Shown: positions 33,832-45,641, counted from the stretch's first letter. The stretch is DNA of 64,000 bases from Paramacrobiotus metropolitanus (GCF_019649055.1 NW_026570444.1:59903-123902), one strand, 5' to 3'. Notes: generated from the letters alone by a model not told the origin. Program-made: numbers and translations.

Positions 33832-34419
33832 AATTAAAAATTAATGTACGCAGTAATCAAAAATTTATGCAGGTTCAGGGGAATAAAATGTGAACAAGTG
33901 CGTGTAAGCAGACTGATGCCGTACGTTGATAAATGCTGCCCCAATTAAATGGCCGCAATAACAACTGAATCAAGGTAGAGTACCTCATGATGTACTCTGT
34001 ACATGTTTGAATTTTGAGTAAGTTGTTTTGAAGAAACGGGCGGTATTGGAGGATGTCCCGGAACGAAAATTCTTAAATTCCCTAATTCTTAACCCCTTTC
34101 CTATTATTCAGCCGAAAAATGGTTAGTGAATATCGACTTACAATTTCGGATATACCGTATATAGTGATCGTTATTTGTTGTTTTAATGATTAGAACTGCC
34201 AATTTACAGTGACCGTATTCGGCCAAGACACTGGAGAGTTGAGACCCTACGCCTCCAATTCTCACGAAATCCACAAACAGATCGTTTGAAAACAAAATTC
34301 TTAACGATTCATGAGGAACTGCTCTGGGTCAAACTCGTTTCTGTAAGGACAATATCTTAGCTAGACTGCCCAGTTTATCCGGCCTTTCGTGCTGCCGCCT
34401 TTCGCGCAGCAAAAAAACA

Positions 34420-34592
34420 GTAAGGCCTCGTCCCGAATTCAAAGTCAATCTCGTTGCGATACAGCAACTCCACCTCGCGAGGTGGCTTTGCGTATCGTAT
34501 CTGTAGGCGTGGCCACTGCATACAGCCACCTCGTGCGGTTGAGCTACCGTACTATAGCGAGATTCGCTTCGAATTCGGGACAAGGCCTAAGT
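34420..34592. mobile_element. Short palindromic MITE of about 170 bp
   Basis: Ends are inverted: TAAGGCCTCGTCCCGAATTC on the left and the complement of CTTAGGCCTTGTCCCGAATT on the right. A second inverted pair, CCACCTCGCGAGGTGG and AGCCACCTCG, lies inside. No coding sense; overlapping short frames on both strands come from the palindrome. Confidence 0.5.
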
Positions 34593-34599
34593 AAAACAG

Positions 34600-35200
34600 C
34601 GAAAAATAAACAGATAAAAAACTGGTTCTTTCAAAAACCAAAAAATTTCCCTAACGTAACGTCACAAAACTTGCTGACCGTATAGCTCAATCTCCGCAAG
34701 CGCCATGCCAAACAAAAATTAATCAGTTGAAAAATAAGGCGAATATTTTGCTGAAACAGAAAAAAATTATTCAAATATCACGTACTGGAAAGAACTGCCA
34801 CGAGATTCTGACTCCAGCGAGCTGGGCCACAATAATTATTTGTACAATTTCAGTTCGCATTATTTTTAGCAAGTACGGTTTATTTCCCGAGACATATTTT
34901 GTTGTTTTATGTAGTCAATAAAATGTTTTAAAGAATGAGTCTTAACAGTTCACGATGCGACCAGTGGTTCATGGGAAATTAACCGAAAACGAAGAGGGCC
35001 ATTTTATTCTGCCACCCGGGTGATTACTCACGTAAGCAACTGAGTAGGAACGAGTGTGTACTATGTACTATGCAATCCAGTTGTGCGAGTAAAGGTATTA
35101 AGAAAATAGCAAGTAGATTATTAAACCGGGTTACCGACATTAAATTTTATCGTCACATTGACGAAAAGTGCGGTGGCATTGGCGCCGAATTACTGTAATG
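34600..35200. other. Intergenic DNA before peptide gene P3
   Basis: No gene or repeat recognised apart from simple A-rich runs. Confidence 0.4.
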
Positions 35201-35203
35201 ACA

Positions 35204-35215
35204 CCTGGCAACCGG
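35204..35215 (+). promoter_or_regulatory. Conserved peptide-gene upstream box, copy 3
   Basis: CCTGGCAACCGG, 114 bp before the P3 start, followed by AAACCGTCGACAAACGGC, similar to the stretches after the P1 and P2 boxes. Confidence 0.5.
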
Positions 35216-35328
35216 AAACCGTCGACAAACGGCAGTTGGCTAGCTAGGAATATTAATTATTCCGGTGTTCTTGACAGTCAAATTAGATTTCAATACAGCT
35301 ACTTCTCCCGTTGCTGGACCAACCGAGC

Positions 35329-35607
35329 ATGCCAAGCGTCCGTGAGTGTTTGCTGGCCGTTTGCGTTGTGGCGGTCATCCAGGGCAGCCTCGCCCAGTGA
35401 CAGTACAACCAGCCTGATCCGAATCAGTATGAGCATCTGCCTGGCTTCGCTCGTCAGATGGCGCCCCAGCCACACTACGCCGAGGACTACGCCTACGGAT
35501 ACGGATATGGGCGGGGCATGCCCGCGCCGGACAGCGCCTACGCCATGGCGGCACAGCGCTCCGACCAACGGGGCTCGTTCATGATGATACCAAATCGCAG
35601 GGGATAA
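35329..35607 (+). pseudogene. Small secreted peptide family member P3, with TGA after the signal peptide
   Basis: A 92-codon frame starting MPSVREC with a hydrophobic core and GSLAQ, matching P2. Codon 24 is TGA (35398-35400) where P2 has TGG for Trp. After it the frame is open and well conserved (QYNQPDPNQY, GFARQMAPQPHYAEDYAYG, GMPAPDSAYAMAAQR, MMIPNRRG, stop TAA 35605). Conservation on both sides of one changed base suggests a recent null allele, readthrough, or a base error. The gene is convergent with receptor D, whose last exon ends at 36697. Confidence 0.6.
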
Positions 35608-36374
35608 GCCTTGTTAGTCAGTTACCCAGTTTATTATACAGACGTCAAAGTACGTTTGATGCCATCCTCGTAATAACCCATGCTTACTCGTCCAACGACA
35701 CTGTTAGCTGTTTTCGTGGTCGTTGTACGACCGATTGCTAAAAGTCCCGCTCCGTGTACGTACTACCGCTCAAAAGCTCACTACTCTGTATGTAATCTGG
35801 GACGCGCTACACGTGCACGTACGACGACGTTCGCCAAAGGGTCGATCGAGATCATACGGCCGTTGATACGCCTATCGAGTTTCTTACACGTACACGTTAA
35901 TTGTACGTTTTTCTTATCCTGTAAGTGCGAGCATTTTTACTGTTTCAGTGCTGAGTGTTCCTGAGATCCGAATATTAAACAGCAATGATTAATCAGTATT
36001 ATCTTCATTTTTAATGTACCACAGTAATATTTCCCTTCATAGAAGTAAGTACTGGGAAAGGCTTTTGGTGCAGATGTCAAGTATTTATTTCCAATAACCC
36101 AGAATAATTAGTAATAATAATCGTAATGTTAAATCACGTGTACACTATACCGACTATACACGTACAGCAGAGAACTCGTCCAAATTAACACAATCACACT
36201 GACTTGTTTAATGGAATTTATTTCTCAATATGTACAAAGTGAGCTTCGCTCAGCAGTTATAATCAAATGAAGAATTTGTCCCAATTAACGTGAGAAGGGA
36301 CTGACTTGTTTTATAACGGTATTGTATACAGTACTCATTTGCCACAACACGCATAGGACGTACAATACACAAGC

Positions 36375-36610
36375 ACTTGCGATCCGTATAATAATTATAA
36401 AGAGCTACAGTAGCAGCTTCAAGCGTGCTCGTTAAATCATTCCGTCACAATAATTAAAGTCTAGACTACAGTCTGTAATTTAGTAATTGACAACGTGAAG
36501 GCGTTACTCCCCAAACTGTAAGATAAGTTTAAAATTGCCCTCAAAGGATTTTCAAAAGAAAACAACAAACAAGAAGCAGTACTCATACAACTGCAAGGCA
36601 TTATGCCTGT
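36375..36610 (-). repeat. 3' flank of receptor D, inverted copy of the receptor C flank
   Basis: See the partner at 33025-33260. On the minus strand it reads TTTTGAAAATCCTTTGAGGG, then ATTGTGACGGAAT and CGCTTGAAGCTGCTACTGTA. Confidence 0.55.
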
Positions 36611-36696
36611 AGTTGCGTGATTAAATTATTTTAGTTTCACGACAGCGACAAAATAATATTCTCCCACGTTGTTCATCGGCGAAGCGGTCCCTAGTG

Positions 36697-39537
36697 TCAG
36701 CCAACTGCAGCACGAGCGACCAGTGCGGGAGCTGCCCGGCGCGCCCACATAAACGAGACGATCGTCAGCACGTACGCAGCCATCTGCAAGATCAGTACGC
36801 CGAAAGAATTAATATCTACTCTGTAAGTTCAACGTTTATTGCCTTATCTGTAGTACACATAACACCTTTTACCTTTTTTGCACTTATACTGGCATGGTCA
36901 GGTCAATACAGAACGTAGACTGCTAAAAGGTCACAAAACAGTCACCGCTGGATATGCTGATTACCTGCTGCAATGCGGCGCGGTTCAACCCGAAGAATTT
37001 TGCGGCAGAGTAATATTTGCAGGTTAACCTGTACGGCGCCAACTCAGCCAAGAGGGAACGATGGCGACTGATGGTATCCACCGTTGGATGACCGTTAGGC
37101 GCGCTTGGTCCGCTCGATGCCAGCGCCACCTAGCAAAATGACCGAATTAGCTAATTAACCAGTAAATTATTGTGCAGTAATTACGGTTATGATCGGCAAT
37201 TTTATACATTGTTCCGAAAACCGTCTGCGCGCCCAACATCCGGTTGCCAAGATATGGCGAACTAAAATGGGCGAAAAGTTAAATGCATTGGTGTATTATA
37301 CCAAAAGTCTAGTTATTACCCGTTCTTTTTAAACTTTGCTGCAACAGACTCATGATCATAAAGTCAAAAGTGAACCAGTATCAGATCCATAGCATTTTTT
37401 CCAATTTAAAAATGAATTTCAAAATTTTTAAAATCCATTTTAAAATTATGGGAAAATGCTACGAACCTGAAATTGGTTCACATTCGACTTTATGACCATG
37501 TGTGTTTTGCATCAAAGTTTCGAGAAGATCGAGTGAAAACCAGACTTTTTTTACACAACGATGCATTTAAACTTTTCACCCATTGTATTACGCCTTATCT
37601 CGGCAACCGGATGTTGGGCCCGCAAACTTTTGTTAGAACAGTGTATACCAATCATTAAGCTTTAGAATGACATAAAGTATTATAAAAAAGTGGTTCGGAG
37701 TGCGCGAAAGCAAAAGTTTTAGTGTATGTATCCCATTTTCGACACCATGTACCGGGCCATTTCCCTTAATAGAAATACATTATATAGCCAGATAATTTGT
37801 ATGCAAAGGGGTGAGCATCATTTGTGCGCACAACATCCGGTTGGGAACCTACTGTATAATTGTAAGAAATCCCCGAAAGCTAAAACGCACTAACGTGTAC
37901 TAAAAGTCTCATCATGAACCGATCTTCTTTAAATTCTGCAAAAGAGTGCGCATGAGCACAAAGATTATTCTTTCACCGATCCATTGTTACAGCATTTTTC
38001 GCGGCCTGCACTTTCGTGTCCCTAATTCATGGTTGCAATTCATCTTCCGGACATAAGGCATCAAATTATACATAACAGTTAAAGTGCATCGCTGGATTTA
38101 GAATGTTATACATAGGAGTTCGTAAAATTAATGCGCAGAAAACAAACATACCACAGAATTTTTTTTAAATATTCGTCTGGACATTTTTTAAAAACATTTG
38201 TTTTTAAAAATTCGTTTTTTTAAAAAAAAACATTTTTAAAAACATTTTTTAAACATAATTGTAACATCATTTTTTTAAAACAGTCATTTTCTTTACGAAC
38301 TACGTATTGATTACGGACTAGCACTGTACTGTTTTCACTGTATTTTGCCTACCTGCCCAGAGTGGCGGCTTTCTTGGATGGACTGCTCATTATATTGACT
38401 CATGATCCGGTACCATGTTTTAATTGCTTCGAACCTCTAAAACACGGAGAGCAAACCTGCTGTTTTGGCAAAGGTAGGAAATAAATACATTTAATTAACG
38501 TCCTATGCGGGAATTATACGGTATAGTGCATATGTTAGTGCTGTGTGTTAAAGGGAAAATGGGCGCGCGGTTATTACGTACTGCGTAGCAGCTACAGATA
38601 CGATGCGTAACCGTACCTGCTCCGCACTCCACTCCGCTAACAGCACAGTAGAAAGGACGAGGCAGCCGTAATAGAGCGGAAAAGTTAACAGTCTAGCGAT
38701 AGCGCCACCAGTAAGGTCATCGGAAAACTGTACAACATGCGCCACAGTCTGCATGATCACGACGAAGAAGACCGTGAATAGCGTCACCACCGGCCAGCCG
38801 ACGATGGCGTTCGTGCCGACGAACAGCTGGTCCACGGAGGCGTCCAGTGTTTCCAACCGGCGGAGGTTGTTGCGGCGTTGGTTGCTGCAATACTGCCGCA
38901 ACACTTGGTTGAAGGACTTGGCCGTAAAACCGAATCCCAGTAGCAGGAGTGTCAGCGCGGAATGGACGCCTTGCACGACAGCCATGTCGCTGACTCCGAT
39001 GGTCAGACGCAGTGTCTGGCGCTGCTGCGGCGACACGTTGAAGAACGCGTAATTCGTCGCACTGGCATCGTCCGGGCTCGTTGCCAACGGTTGCAGCAAA
39101 ATGACCAGGGCGTACGTTAGAAACCCGAGAACCAGCACGTGTAGGCCGATCCAGGCCATTCGCAGCTGTTGTTCCACGTGGTGACCTTTCTCCAAGGCAA
39201 TCACGACGCCTTTCATGTCGGCCAGCGTTTTGGCCAGTTGTCGGCCGTGGACTGCCAACGCTGTTAAGCATAACAGGGAAATGGTCGCGCACAGCTGTGA
39301 TTGCGCGTTAATGAAGAAACACAAGAATCCGCTGTCGCATGTGAAGATGTCCGGCGTGGCGACTGGCGCTGGTTGCAGCCAGAGGTCGCTCCATTCCAAG
39401 ACCGTAAATAACGCTTGCACGGCAACAGCCAGAATCCAGACCGCATACTGCACGACACGCTGACGGACCCGGTACAGGCCATCATTAATTTTAGTTACCT
39501 GTAACCAGATTACAACAGGTATCGCTGTGACAAACAA
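36697..39537 (-). CDS. Gustatory-receptor-like 7TM protein, gene D
   Basis: Exons 39537-38617, 38391-38353 (microexon), 37129-36965 and 36783-36697 on the minus strand, phase 0 throughout, up to about 403 residues. Exon 1 matches A-C from LYRVRQR onward, through TPDIFTCDSGFLCFF and FNQVLRQY to EWSAEQ. Exon 3 has LTCKYYSAAKFF; exon 4 has MAAYVLTIVSFMW and ends in RAAVG. The start is unusual: the ATGATGGC that opens B and C is still present near 39485, but about 10 bases after it are missing, which puts it out of frame. Translation in frame needs the ATG at 39537, adding about 22 mostly hydrophobic residues. The microexon lacks an in-phase AG acceptor, as in C. A foldback MITE lies in intron 2. 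Confidence 0.7.
37203..37769. mobile_element. Foldback MITE copy 3, in intron 2 of receptor D
   Basis: Inverted arms meet near 37420. The left end is truncated; the right end reads CATGTACCGGGCCATTTCCC followed by TTAA (37766-37769). Confidence 0.55.
37790..38040. mobile_element. Partial foldback MITE copy 4 (one arm)
   Basis: Contains GCGCACAACATCCGGTTG and CACCGATCCATTGTTACAGC, matching one arm of the other copies and then stopping. It abuts copy 3. Confidence 0.45.
38158..38290. repeat. A/T-rich low-complexity tract
   Basis: Runs of T and A with repeated AACATTTTT-like units in intron 1 of receptor D. Confidence 0.6.
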
Positions 39538-39791
39538 AAAGCAATACGCTCAGTAAGACGTCGGGGCATCACATACGTAAACCGCTTCACCAAACAGTAC
39601 AGTACCTAATCCAGAACTATAATTATTGCCGGATATAAAATCCAAATGGACAGTAGAAATCGCATCAAAGAAAGGTCATCGGTAAGTACCATAACTGTAC
39701 AATGCTGGTACGCACTGCATCCAAACGACTCTTATAAGAAAAGCATCACCAACGGCAACGTGCACCAGCGCGGCATACAGTATTCATAACA

Positions 39792-39809
39792 GAGCGACCT
39801 TTGTCGTTC
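39792..39809 (-). promoter_or_regulatory. Palindromic box upstream of receptor D
   Basis: Arms GAGCGAC and GTCGTTC around CTTT, followed by TGTACGTGCT, 255 bp upstream of the start used here. The outer part of the stem changes relative to A and B while keeping most pairing. Confidence 0.5.
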
Positions 39810-39929
39810 CTGTACGTGCTTATTGTTAGCAGCACATTACAGATGTATATCAGTCTGTGCCGGCGCCAATAAAGCGGGACAAACACACGTAATCAGATTT
39901 TTTTATTGCTGTACCAGGCAAACAGTCAC

Positions 39930-40040
39930 TGAATGTAGCGTAGACCGGAAATCCCGTTTTGGTGGGTGCAGTTGAGCCGACAAATCGCATTAATTTGTTC
40001 ACCAACCAAAATCAAACCGTAAATGCTCATAATAGAAATA
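39930..40040 (-). promoter_or_regulatory. Distal conserved upstream block of receptor D
   Basis: On the minus strand: GAGCATTTACGGTTTGATTT, then CACCCACCAAAACGGGATTT and CCGGTCTACGCT, matching the blocks of B and C in order and spacing. Confidence 0.45.
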
Positions 40041-40904
40041 GTAAGTAGGCAGGTCCGGCGTTACCATCGATGCATGCAAATCAGCTGGTCGTGCATCGTC
40101 AGGCTAGAAGGGGCTGTTACCAAGAAAATTACTTGGAATATTTTAACTATGTCGGCCGTCTACCAGTAATGCGCTCGCATCTCTTGCCGGCCAAGACAAA
40201 AACCGGTGCACAGCCGCGCACGCGCCAATTGATTTTATACTGATTTGATTATTCATTTTATACAGGTTTGATTGATTTTAATTTTTTTTATTTTTTAATT
40301 TAATTAATTTTTTTACTGTATTATCCAAACCGGTGTTCGTCTGCCTGGAAAATTAAAAACCTATCCGATAAGTTAACTCGTACAGATACTCGTAATTATT
40401 AACGTACAGTGTACTGAAGGTACGGCCTTCACTGGTTGAAATCTGCAGTCACTGAATTACTGACAGAAAGGTCACTCTCCGAGATCCAATCTGACATCTC
40501 ATATGCGCTAGCTGGCGACTGTTTTGTTTATTGTTACAAGCTCAACCTCGGCCTCCGGCCTCGGTTGAGAATGTTTAGAACTGATGAAAGATTTAGGAAG
40601 CGGAATTTAATTGGATCGGAAAAGCGGTTGTTTTGGATTATACACGTTCCGTTAATACTGGTTTAATTCATTGTTAACAAAATCACAGCAAAGCTGCCAA
40701 TAAAAACAACATCGGGCACTAATTATTCCCGACCAGCCAATCTAAGTGTTAACACGATCCTTTAATTATAACGGAACGTGTATACATATACAGTACTTCT
40801 ATTTATGGAAGTGTCATCGCTAAAATCGTCATCTACAAAGAAGGTTGAGCCAAATAACATATCAGCAAAAAATGCTATTAATAACATATCAGCCAAACCC
40901 CTCC

Positions 40905-41130
40905 TCCTCTGTCTGACCAAAAAAATTCCCTTTTTTGTATGATCGGTGAAAATCCTTACACCTCTGTCTAACCGCCAAAAATCCCATCCTCTCTGTTCTA
41001 ACCGGCGAAAATCCCTGTACCTCTATCTGACCGGCAAAAATCCCTGTATTTCTATCTGATCGGCGAAAATTCCTGTGCTTATATCTGACCGGCGAAAATC
41101 CCTTCCTCTCTGTCTCACCGGCAAGAATAC
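40905..41130. repeat. Minisatellite, about 34-bp unit, six to seven copies
   Basis: Repeated unit of the form CTCTATCTGACCGGCGAAAA followed by TCCCTGT, with substitutions and short length changes between copies. Confidence 0.7.
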
Positions 41131-41739
41131 CATCAGAAATTATATCGTCCAGTCGGGAATTTGCGGATTACAGGGGCATTTATTGTGCTCATCGTATTCC
41201 CTTCTCTTTAATAATACGTACAGTACTTATGTTAGTTGTTGTATGTATTTTGCCCGTTAGGGCACAGTTATCCTTTTCTTCTTTCCGCCAGTGAAATGAA
41301 ATGCCGCTCATATAATGTTATGCTAAGTGTTAGCAGTTTTGTTCGAAAAGTTATATATTTCCGCCAATCAGCTATTAGGTACCTTATGTTAAGCCAATCA
41401 GCGAAATTCTGTTATAGTTATTGTTATGATGTCCGTATTTGTTACTATTCCTTATCCCGTTATTCAGGCTGTTCTTTTAGAGAAGACGTCCTTTTGCATT
41501 ATATCTTATTGTATTAAAGGAAGGAAAATAGATTTTTTGTTTAGCTGTTTTTATGATTTTCACATTTGTTCAATGTCCTTGCCGTTTTTTTTTTGGAAAA
41601 ATAATGGGTGGCTTTTGCCTGCTTTATAATAGTTTATGTAGATTCTGGTTGGATATGCTGAGTAATGATCCCGGATTGGCACTACGTAGTACGTACACGG
41701 GATGATCCCGTAATGTGGTGCCAATCGCATTCTATACCA

Positions 41740-42160
41740 CAGTAAAACAGGCAATAAGGAAAATTTGTTAGAAAACTTTTTTGAAATTTTATGACACGAT
41801 TCTGGCAAACTGAGATCGCCCGTTTCTTCCTACGCGATTTTACGAATTTTTCAAGCTAAGCTGTGAAAATGGGTGTTGGGTGGTTTAGGTTTCTATAAAG
41901 GGTAAAGAAACGGCGTTGGTAGTATTGTTATAGTCTTAGGATGTTGCTATGTCACAATGAAACAGCCAATTAGCGAAATTTGTTTCGAAAACGTTTTCGA
42001 AATTCCATTAAAGAGATTTTGGTAATTGAATTTGCCTGTGCCAATCTACACGATTTTACGAATTTTTCAAGCTATCGTGTGAAAATGGGCGTTGGGTGGT
42101 TAAGGTTTCCATAAAGGCTAAAGAAACGGCGTTGGCAGGATTGTTAGTATAATACACCCC
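41740..42160. repeat. Tandem duplication of about 190-200 bp
   Basis: Copies at about 41753-41945 and 41965-42155 share ACGATTTTACGAATTTTTCA, TGTGAAAATGGGYGTTGGG and TAAAGAAACGGCGTTGG in order. No coding sense. Confidence 0.65.
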
Positions 42161-42169
42161 GCTTCTACC

Positions 42170-43110
42170 GCTTCAGTTATCCGTATGGACTTTCGCGTCA
42201 TAACTGAAAAGGGCTTTTAAACCGCTACATTTATACTTTCCGGTACCGACTGATGTTGGCACATGCACGATGTATCGTGTCAGATTTATCGGTAATCAAG
42301 AAGCGCAGGAATGACAGTAAAATGTACAACATTAATAATCCCTCTCGTTGCGTACTGTTAAGGTGATTTTAAATTCAAGTCAGATTTTGGCTTAAAAAAA
42401 CTAACCAACAAATTTCCCCGTTTAAGTTTTGTGAAATTAAACGAAACCCTGTGAGCTCCTTTAAATAAAGAAAGTCCACAGCTTTACACGCAATCGCAAA
42501 TTATGAGCTATTCCAAAAAAACAGGCTTTTGATCAGATAACACTTCATCTGTGTTCAACGAAAGGGAATTTGTTTTTGGGTAACTGATATCACATGTTTT
42601 GATTATTTGGCAGACATTTATACCATTTTGCGTGCTTTTTGTTTTAGTAAATTTTGATAATTTTTTCGGGTTTCTGTGGTTTTGTGCAAGTATGAGTAAT
42701 ACGCAGAAGTGGGAACTTCAATTATTTTAAAGGTATTACATAGGTATGTACATTCACGTATGATGTACGAATACATACTCATTTGCACAATACTCCCGTC
42801 ACTGTATTATCACAATTAAGTAAATAGAAATTAGCGAATACATGTCATGTACAGATACCTGCACCAGGGTGCAGGTATACATAAATGTAGCATTTTAAAA
42901 ACCCCCTGTTCACCCATGACGCGGAGATGCATGGAGCACTGCAGCGGCACATGGGATGTGTACAATGCGCTGCTGACTTCCCCTTTCCTTTTCTGTACGT
43001 TGAACATGTATGTCCTGAATTATCTTAGCACGGCTGCTAATTACCGTTCACATTTATTTGAAAAGTCTTATTCGCATGCACATTGCGCACGTAAAATGCC
43101 ATCCGTAGTA
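42170..43110. other. Intergenic DNA, no gene recognised
   Basis: No family motif or repeat seen. Confidence 0.4.
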
Positions 43111-43125
43111 ATATAATGCAGAAAT

Positions 43126-44330
43126 TCAGATTTCAGTAAAACAGATTCCGTCTCCAAACTTAGTTTCATGTCCAGTGTAAGGACACGGCTTAAACATCCA
43201 TGTGGGGTACATACTGTATATCTGCTGAATCCATACATCTGCTGCCAAAACCGTTTTATTGTCAGTACATAGTTTAAGGAACATCAAACGCATGCGCGAG
43301 ATAAAATTGTTTTCTTTCAAAAATTCTCGTTGGACAGACTAAGAAAAATCATGAGAAAAATACCGCGATGATGCTCAGATTAAAAATCTCGCAGGTGTCA
43401 CTTAATAGTGACCTTTGTACTGTTTACGCCAACGATATACTGGTATGTATGGCCTGCAGAGTTTATTTTGTACAGCGATGTAATTACAACGAGCACTAAC
43501 ACGCGGCAGTTTACGAAAGGTATTAAAATAATGGTAAACCCAAGCATTAGCAGGATAATCACAGTAATCGGCTTGAAAAATCACGAGCATCCTAATCGCA
43601 CATCGTGCCTGCTAGCTGGGGTCGGTAAAATGTTCGTTTTTCGACGGTGGTTTTTGTCCGTCGCGTAATATAAACAAGCGGCTAACGCGGTGCGCACGAT
43701 CTCAGTCCTGCCGTACACTGATTTCACAGGCTACAGACACTTTATTAATGCGGAATTTCACAACAAATAAGAGTTTTAACCTACCATAGTGATACACTGT
43801 GTGCTACAACCTGTGCCATTCTGAATGTTGTTTACCGTTGGCACGGCTGGACGATGCCACTGTTGCGAATTTTGCACAAATTGTAAAGGGCAATATGCAC
43901 AGCAGTGGCCTGGTTCAGTCCGTGGGATATCGGCTGCTGCTTTCCGGTAGCTCACGATACCAGTTGAATTCAGCCAGTCTGGAGCTGGCTGCGCTAAATT
44001 AGCCGAAAACTCGAAGTTTCTGTTTGGTAATGTGTTTGAATTCGTGGTGCAGGTACATAAAAATTCGTATGTTTTCAAATACGCAGTGCGCTTGAGTAGT
44101 GTAGGTACTGGACAAAATAACGAATTTGCACATTTTAAGGGTCCAGCCACGGCTCCTGCTCATATACCGTAAATAACTAATGTAAAGAAGAACTACGTGC
44201 GCGATTTCCAGACGGATAACTTTCGGGTTCCCGAAAATAAGATAACAATCCATGGGTGAACGACGCTGTGCAATGTGACACATGCAGATGATGTACAGAT
44301 ACATAGAAGAAAATGTATTCTGCAAAAAAA
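43126..44330 (-). pseudogene. Degraded multi-pass membrane protein fragments, possibly receptor-like
   Basis: Minus-strand pieces in several frames: at 44325-44000 a frame with IRLEIAHVVLLYISYLRY and FKHITKQ; at about 43900 a stop-interrupted HIALYNLCKIRNSG helix; at 43600-43405 a strongly hydrophobic VIILLMLGFTIILIPF segment. FKHITKQ followed by an ALYNL helix is reminiscent of the loop before TM5 in gustatory receptors, but no intact frame joins them. It may be a distant, dead receptor, or chance. Confidence 0.25.
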
Positions 44331-44339
44331 TTTAATTGC

Positions 44340-45640
44340 AGCGGCGCGCCCATCTGTATGCGCCGTTGAATCGAGTACCCTTAGTTTTCGATTTTAGTTC
44401 GGCTTTCTGCTCATGTCGACTTATCTTGAATAACTGTAGGAGTAACGAGGACAATAAGTAGGTTGCGTTTTGCACGGCCATACGATTAACGGCGATTTTA
44501 ACGATGTTAATTTAATGTTCCGTTGATTCAAATAAGAGGTTGCGTTATACACTAAACAATTTACTGCCCCTAAAATTAACGGGAGGAACTGCTATCAACC
44601 AGTTTCCATTCATCATTTCGTTTACCGCGTAATGATAACAAAATGCAGATTTTCATGTGATGTAAATACTTTAGAGAGAACTGCGGTTTAAGTTTCCGCA
44701 CAGACGTTAGAAAGAAAGATCAGTCTTTTCATTCTGGAATGCGTGAATTTCTTGAAAAGTGGTGAGTATGCAGTGATGCACAGTGCAGGCTACAAAGTTG
44801 CTACAGAAGTTAGAACATTCGGTTGCTGAATCAGCAAGTATTCGTAAAACTGTGTTTTAGTTTTTACAATAATTTTTACATTTAAAACAAACTAAATTAT
44901 TTTTTCTTTCTAAATGGCTGGCAAAAGAATAACTGACAGAACTTCAACCGTCGAGACTGGTACAATTTCCGAAAATTCGAGTCGAGTGGGCAACTCAGGA
45001 CTGAATGCCCAGGCAGAAATTCACTGGGTAGACTGTCTAGCCTATGCAGTCTTCGTGCTCAATGGTCCATTTGGGCCCAGTCGTTCATTACTGAATTTCA
45101 ACGTCGTTATTAACGAAACGATACCCCCTTCGTTTCGTTAATACCGACGGGTACTGCCGCTTAAACGTTCGTTAATTGTGCCCCGTCGTTGATTCTATCG
45201 TCAATCGTACCCCTTCGTTGATACCGCAACCTGCTTAATGATTTATTCTTCGGTACATCCACCTAACACACCACTTCCGGCTGCTTCACGTGGCAGACAC
45301 ACTGTTTGCACAATTTTCTGACGAGTCTTTTTGCTGTTGCTGTTTCTTTTGCCGGTGTGGACTTTGTTCTTCAGTGTACGCAGACGGACATGAACAATAC
45401 ATCAACAAATTAGACAAACTTGTCAACCCGCAATAGCAAAATGTTAATATAAATTGCGTATTCATGTGCAAACACACAATTATGTACTGACACGGACTTC
45501 TTTACGCAACTGCTTTAGTGCGCAAAAATTTATGGTGTTAAACCGAAGAATTTACGAAGTTTGTAGAGGATTTCTTTAGCACAACGTATCCTACAAATGT
45601 AGAACGAGTTTTCTTCTTATACAGTCATATTAATTTCCGG
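44340..45640. other. Intergenic DNA with short GATACCCCTTCGTT repeats
   Basis: Around 45110-45230 variants of TACCCCTTCGTT and CGTTAATACCG recur. The 75-codon frame at 44914-45141 has no recognisable motif. Confidence 0.4.
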
Positions 45641-45641
45641 T

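Noticed and set aside
40905-41130. CRISPR-like array
   Set aside because: Units are contiguous, degenerate, without unique spacers, and the DNA is eukaryotic; it is a minisatellite.
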